Shown: piece after piece, positions 43,087 to 44,831 of the stretch | How positions within the stretch are numbered: position 1 is the stretch's first letter | How the letters are laid out: each line of letters begins with the position of its first letter | Assembly: GCA_007132185.1 (NCBI GenBank) | Contig: SLPC01000228.1 | Span: 1-44,831, forward strand | DNA: 44,831 nucleotides | Direction: 5' to 3' | Source of the DNA: Anaerolineae bacterium | GTDB lineage: Bacteria > Chloroflexota > Anaerolineae > UBA1429 | Notes under the pieces: generated by a model | The model's database searches: none | What the model saw: only the letters and a program-made list of their open reading frames with translations | What the model was told of the DNA's origin: nothing | Program-made: the position numbers and the translations under genes

Positions 43087-44406
43087 GTGAAAATCTGTTA
43101 TCGGGTCTTGCAGACCCGCTGGCCAGGAGCGCAAGAGTGGCGCAACTGGGGCTTTGTATACCGACAAGGGGACGATCCTTCGGCTCCGCTCTCTTTGCAC
43201 CATAATCTGGACGAGTTCCAAGAGGTGGTGCAGCCTGCTTTGCGCAGGATGCGGGGCCTCTCCCCCTCCCTCGAGGAGGCCGACGTCATCCTCGAGGGTG
43301 TCAATGACCTGTATCGTTTCGATGAGCCCATATGCGAGCATGTCGCTGACGGGCCCGAGTCTGCCATCGTGAATGCCATCGAGGCGCGCATCTTGTCTCT
43401 GGAGCGGATGAAGCGCCATGAGGCTGCCGAGGCTGATATTCGCATCTTCACGGGGCGGGCCAACCGTCCCCTGGCCCAGGCCGTGGCACACCAACTGGGC
43501 TCACCGCTCTCTGCGCTTACCACGCGCAGCTTTCCCGATACCGAGGTATACGTCACCATTGACGAGGTGGTACGCAAGGCCGATGTATTCGTCATCCAAC
43601 CCTGTACGGCGCCGGTGAACGAGCACCTCATGGAGCTGCTGCTCATCGTCGATGTCCTGCGCCGCTCATCCGCCGCCCAAATCACCGCCATCATCCCCTA
43701 CTATCCGTACGCTCGCCAGGAGCGGATGGCCCAGGGGCGCGAGGCAGTGAGCGCCCGCGTGGTGGCCACCATGCTCGAGACCATTGGCGTGGATCGGATC
43801 ATCTACATCGACATCCACTCCGAGGCCACCCAGGGGTTCTTTACGCTCCCCGTCGACCGGCTGCAGGCTTATCCGATCCTGTCGGACTATTTTCGCGACA
43901 AGCCCTACCTCAAGGATGCCGTGATCGTCTCGCCGGACGTGGGACGGGCTCGCCTGGCGGGTCTGTACGCCGAGGCCCTGGAGATTCCCATGGTGCTGAT
44001 GCACAAACGGCGCCAGCCCGGAGGCCAGGTTGAGACAACACATGTAGTAGGCGACGTCAAGAACAAGATCCCAATTTTGATCGATGATATCATCGCGAGC
44101 GGCAGCGTGTTAACGCAGGTGCCAGAGCTGCTCAAGCAGGGTGCCCGCCCCGAGATGCACGTGGCAATCACCCATCCGGTGCTGCTGCCCAGCGCGTTGG
44201 AACGCCTCGATGCCGACTGGCTGGCGGAGCTGGTCGTCACCGATACCGTCCTGGTTCCGCCGCCCAAACAACATCCCAAGCTGCACATCCTGAGCGTGGC
44301 GCCCATGCTGGCCTATGCCATACGTGGCATCCATCGGGGAACGTCCATCAGCCCGCTCTGGCGCTCTGATGCGCCTCGGATGCTCGGCTTTTACGACGAG
44401 ATATAG
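43087..44406 (+). CDS. prs: Ribose-phosphate pyrophosphokinase homologue with an N-terminal extension
   Basis: A 439-residue protein; PRPP synthetases are usually about 315. The first 115 residues (opening KICYRVLQTRWPGAQEWRNW) match no domain I know. From about 116 the synthetase fold follows: FTGRANRPLA, FPDTEVYV, the ATP loop YARQERMAQGREAVSARVV (canonical loop has R-Q-D-R-K), IDIHSEATQGFF, VSPDVGRARLAG and KRR (307-309). The PRPP loop is DDIIASGSVL at 333-342, where the usual sequence is D-D-I-I-D-T-G-G-T. These changes leave doubt about the activity. GTG 43087 follows GGAGGG. An SDR gene follows 17 nt downstream. Confidence 0.8.
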   Translation: MKICYRVLQTRWPGAQEWRNWGFVYRQGDDPSAPLSLHHNLDEFQEVVQPALRRMRGLSPSLEEADVILEGVNDLYRFDEPICEHVADGPESAIVNAIEARILSLERMKRHEAAEADIRIFTGRANRPLAQAVAHQLGSPLSALTTRSFPDTEVYVTIDEVVRKADVFVIQPCTAPVNEHLMELLLIVDVLRRSSAAQITAIIPYYPYARQERMAQGREAVSARVVATMLETIGVDRIIYIDIHSEATQGFFTLPVDRLQAYPILSDYFRDKPYLKDAVIVSPDVGRARLAGLYAEALEIPMVLMHKRRQPGGQVETTHVVGDVKNKIPILIDDIIASGSVLTQVPELLKQGARPEMHVAITHPVLLPSALERLDADWLAELVVTDTVLVPPPKQHPKLHILSVAPMLAYAIRGIHRGTSISPLWRSDAPRMLGFYDEI

Positions 44407-44423
44407 CCTACAAGGAGCATACA

Positions 44424-44831
44424 ATGGACCAAAGATTGGCTGGCAAGGTAGCGATCATTACCGGCTCGACGTCAGGCATTGGGCGTGCCAGCGCCGAGCT
44501 GTTTGCCGAACAGGGCGCACGCATCGTAGTGAATGGTCGGAGAGAAGAACTAGGAAACGAGGTCGTGGCTGGCATCGAGGCCTCGGGCGGAGAGGCGATC
44601 TATGTGCCGGGCGATGTCACAAAGATAGAGGTGCTGCAAAGCCTCATCTCCCGGGCCGTCGAGACGTACGGCCACATCGACATCCTGATGAACAACGCCT
44701 GGACCGGGACCAACCACATGCTCACCGACTTGGAGCCGGAGGACTGGGACGCAAGCTTTGCCCTCATTGTCAAGGCCGCTGCGCTGGGCAGCAAGTATGC
44801 CATTCCTCATATGATCGAGGGTGGCGGCGGA
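44424..44831 (+). CDS. SDR-family oxidoreductase, 3'-truncated by the window edge
   Basis: The 136 visible residues start at ATG 44424 with AAGGAG 7 nt upstream. The nucleotide-binding motif TGSTSGIGRA (14-23), GDVTK and LMNNAWTG (the NNAG motif, here N-N-A-W) identify a classical short-chain dehydrogenase; the catalytic Ser-Tyr-Lys lies beyond the window. The Trp in place of Gly in N-N-A-G is slightly unusual. It is 17 nt after the prs homologue and probably co-transcribed. Substrate unknown. Confidence 0.85.
   Translation, partial: MDQRLAGKVAIITGSTSGIGRASAELFAEQGARIVVNGRREELGNEVVAGIEASGGEAIYVPGDVTKIEVLQSLISRAVETYGHIDILMNNAWTGTNHMLTDLEPEDWDASFALIVKAAALGSKYAIPHMIEGGGG

Overview
The window is GC-rich bacterial DNA carrying about 40 protein-coding genes, with no rRNA, tRNA, insertion sequence, phage gene or CRISPR array that I can see. 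Promoters are ordinary sigma-70 type (TTGACA/TATAAT-like, 16-18 nt spacers) and ribosome sites are strong AGGAG types. The gene content fits a free-living member of the Chloroflexota (Anaerolineae-like): many enzymes of organic-acid and sugar metabolism, a small lysine/arginine-rich one-helix protein of a kind I associate with that phylum, lipoproteins with Thr/Pro linkers, and peptidoglycan enzymes without classical signal peptides. The taxonomic call is an inference from gene style, not from a marker gene. No non-coding stretch exceeds about 300 bases.

Layout. 1-3811: a truncated LarA-like (lactate racemase domain) gene and a lipoprotein built of 20-residue beta-helix-like repeats on the minus strand, then an Ldh2-type dehydrogenase and an M55 D-aminopeptidase on the plus strand. 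3859-6787: an iron-sulfur aldo/keto reductase with its own promoter, then a small inhibitor-like protein directly followed by a subtilisin-family protease, closed by a perfect 17-bp hairpin. 6832-14128 (minus): a five-gene operon with one strong promoter at its head, encoding a TPR L,D-transpeptidase, a long coiled-coil protein, the selenocysteine elongation factor SelB, a LysM glycoside hydrolase and a PGRP-type amidase. 14167-16669 (minus): a glycosyltransferase coupled to an Old Yellow Enzyme-type reductase. 16721-21233: a membrane alpha/beta hydrolase, an enolase-superfamily enzyme and a radical SAM protein. 21271-22550: a CDF metal exporter behind a CsoR-like operator, plus a small membrane protein. 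22582-28190: a six-gene run (URO-D-like methyltransferase/decarboxylase, Zn alcohol dehydrogenase, VOC protein, sialidase, Zn phospholipase C-like protein, GT4 glycosyltransferase). 28218-33340: a membrane protein, a tiny basic membrane protein, a second Ldh2 enzyme, a tocopherol-cyclase-like protein, a DUF4345-like membrane protein and a SelA-like PLP enzyme. 33387-36744: a PMT-type membrane glycosyltransferase and a catalase. 36854-40686: an Eis-like acetyltransferase, the methionine pair metX-metW and a GNAT acetyltransferase. 40660-44831: a methyltransferase, a phytoene-desaturase-like FAD enzyme, a PRPP synthetase homologue with an unusual N-terminal domain, and the start of an SDR dehydrogenase.

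How the genes may work together. The two Ldh2 enzymes, LarA-like protein, enolase-superfamily enzyme, aldo/keto reductase and Zn dehydrogenase suggest oxidation and racemisation of hydroxy acids and sugar acids. The minus-strand operon looks like a cell-wall remodelling unit in which SelB is an unexpected passenger. The protease pair next to it, the N-terminally extended PRPP synthetase and the beta-helix lipoprotein are the items I find least explained by known gene families.
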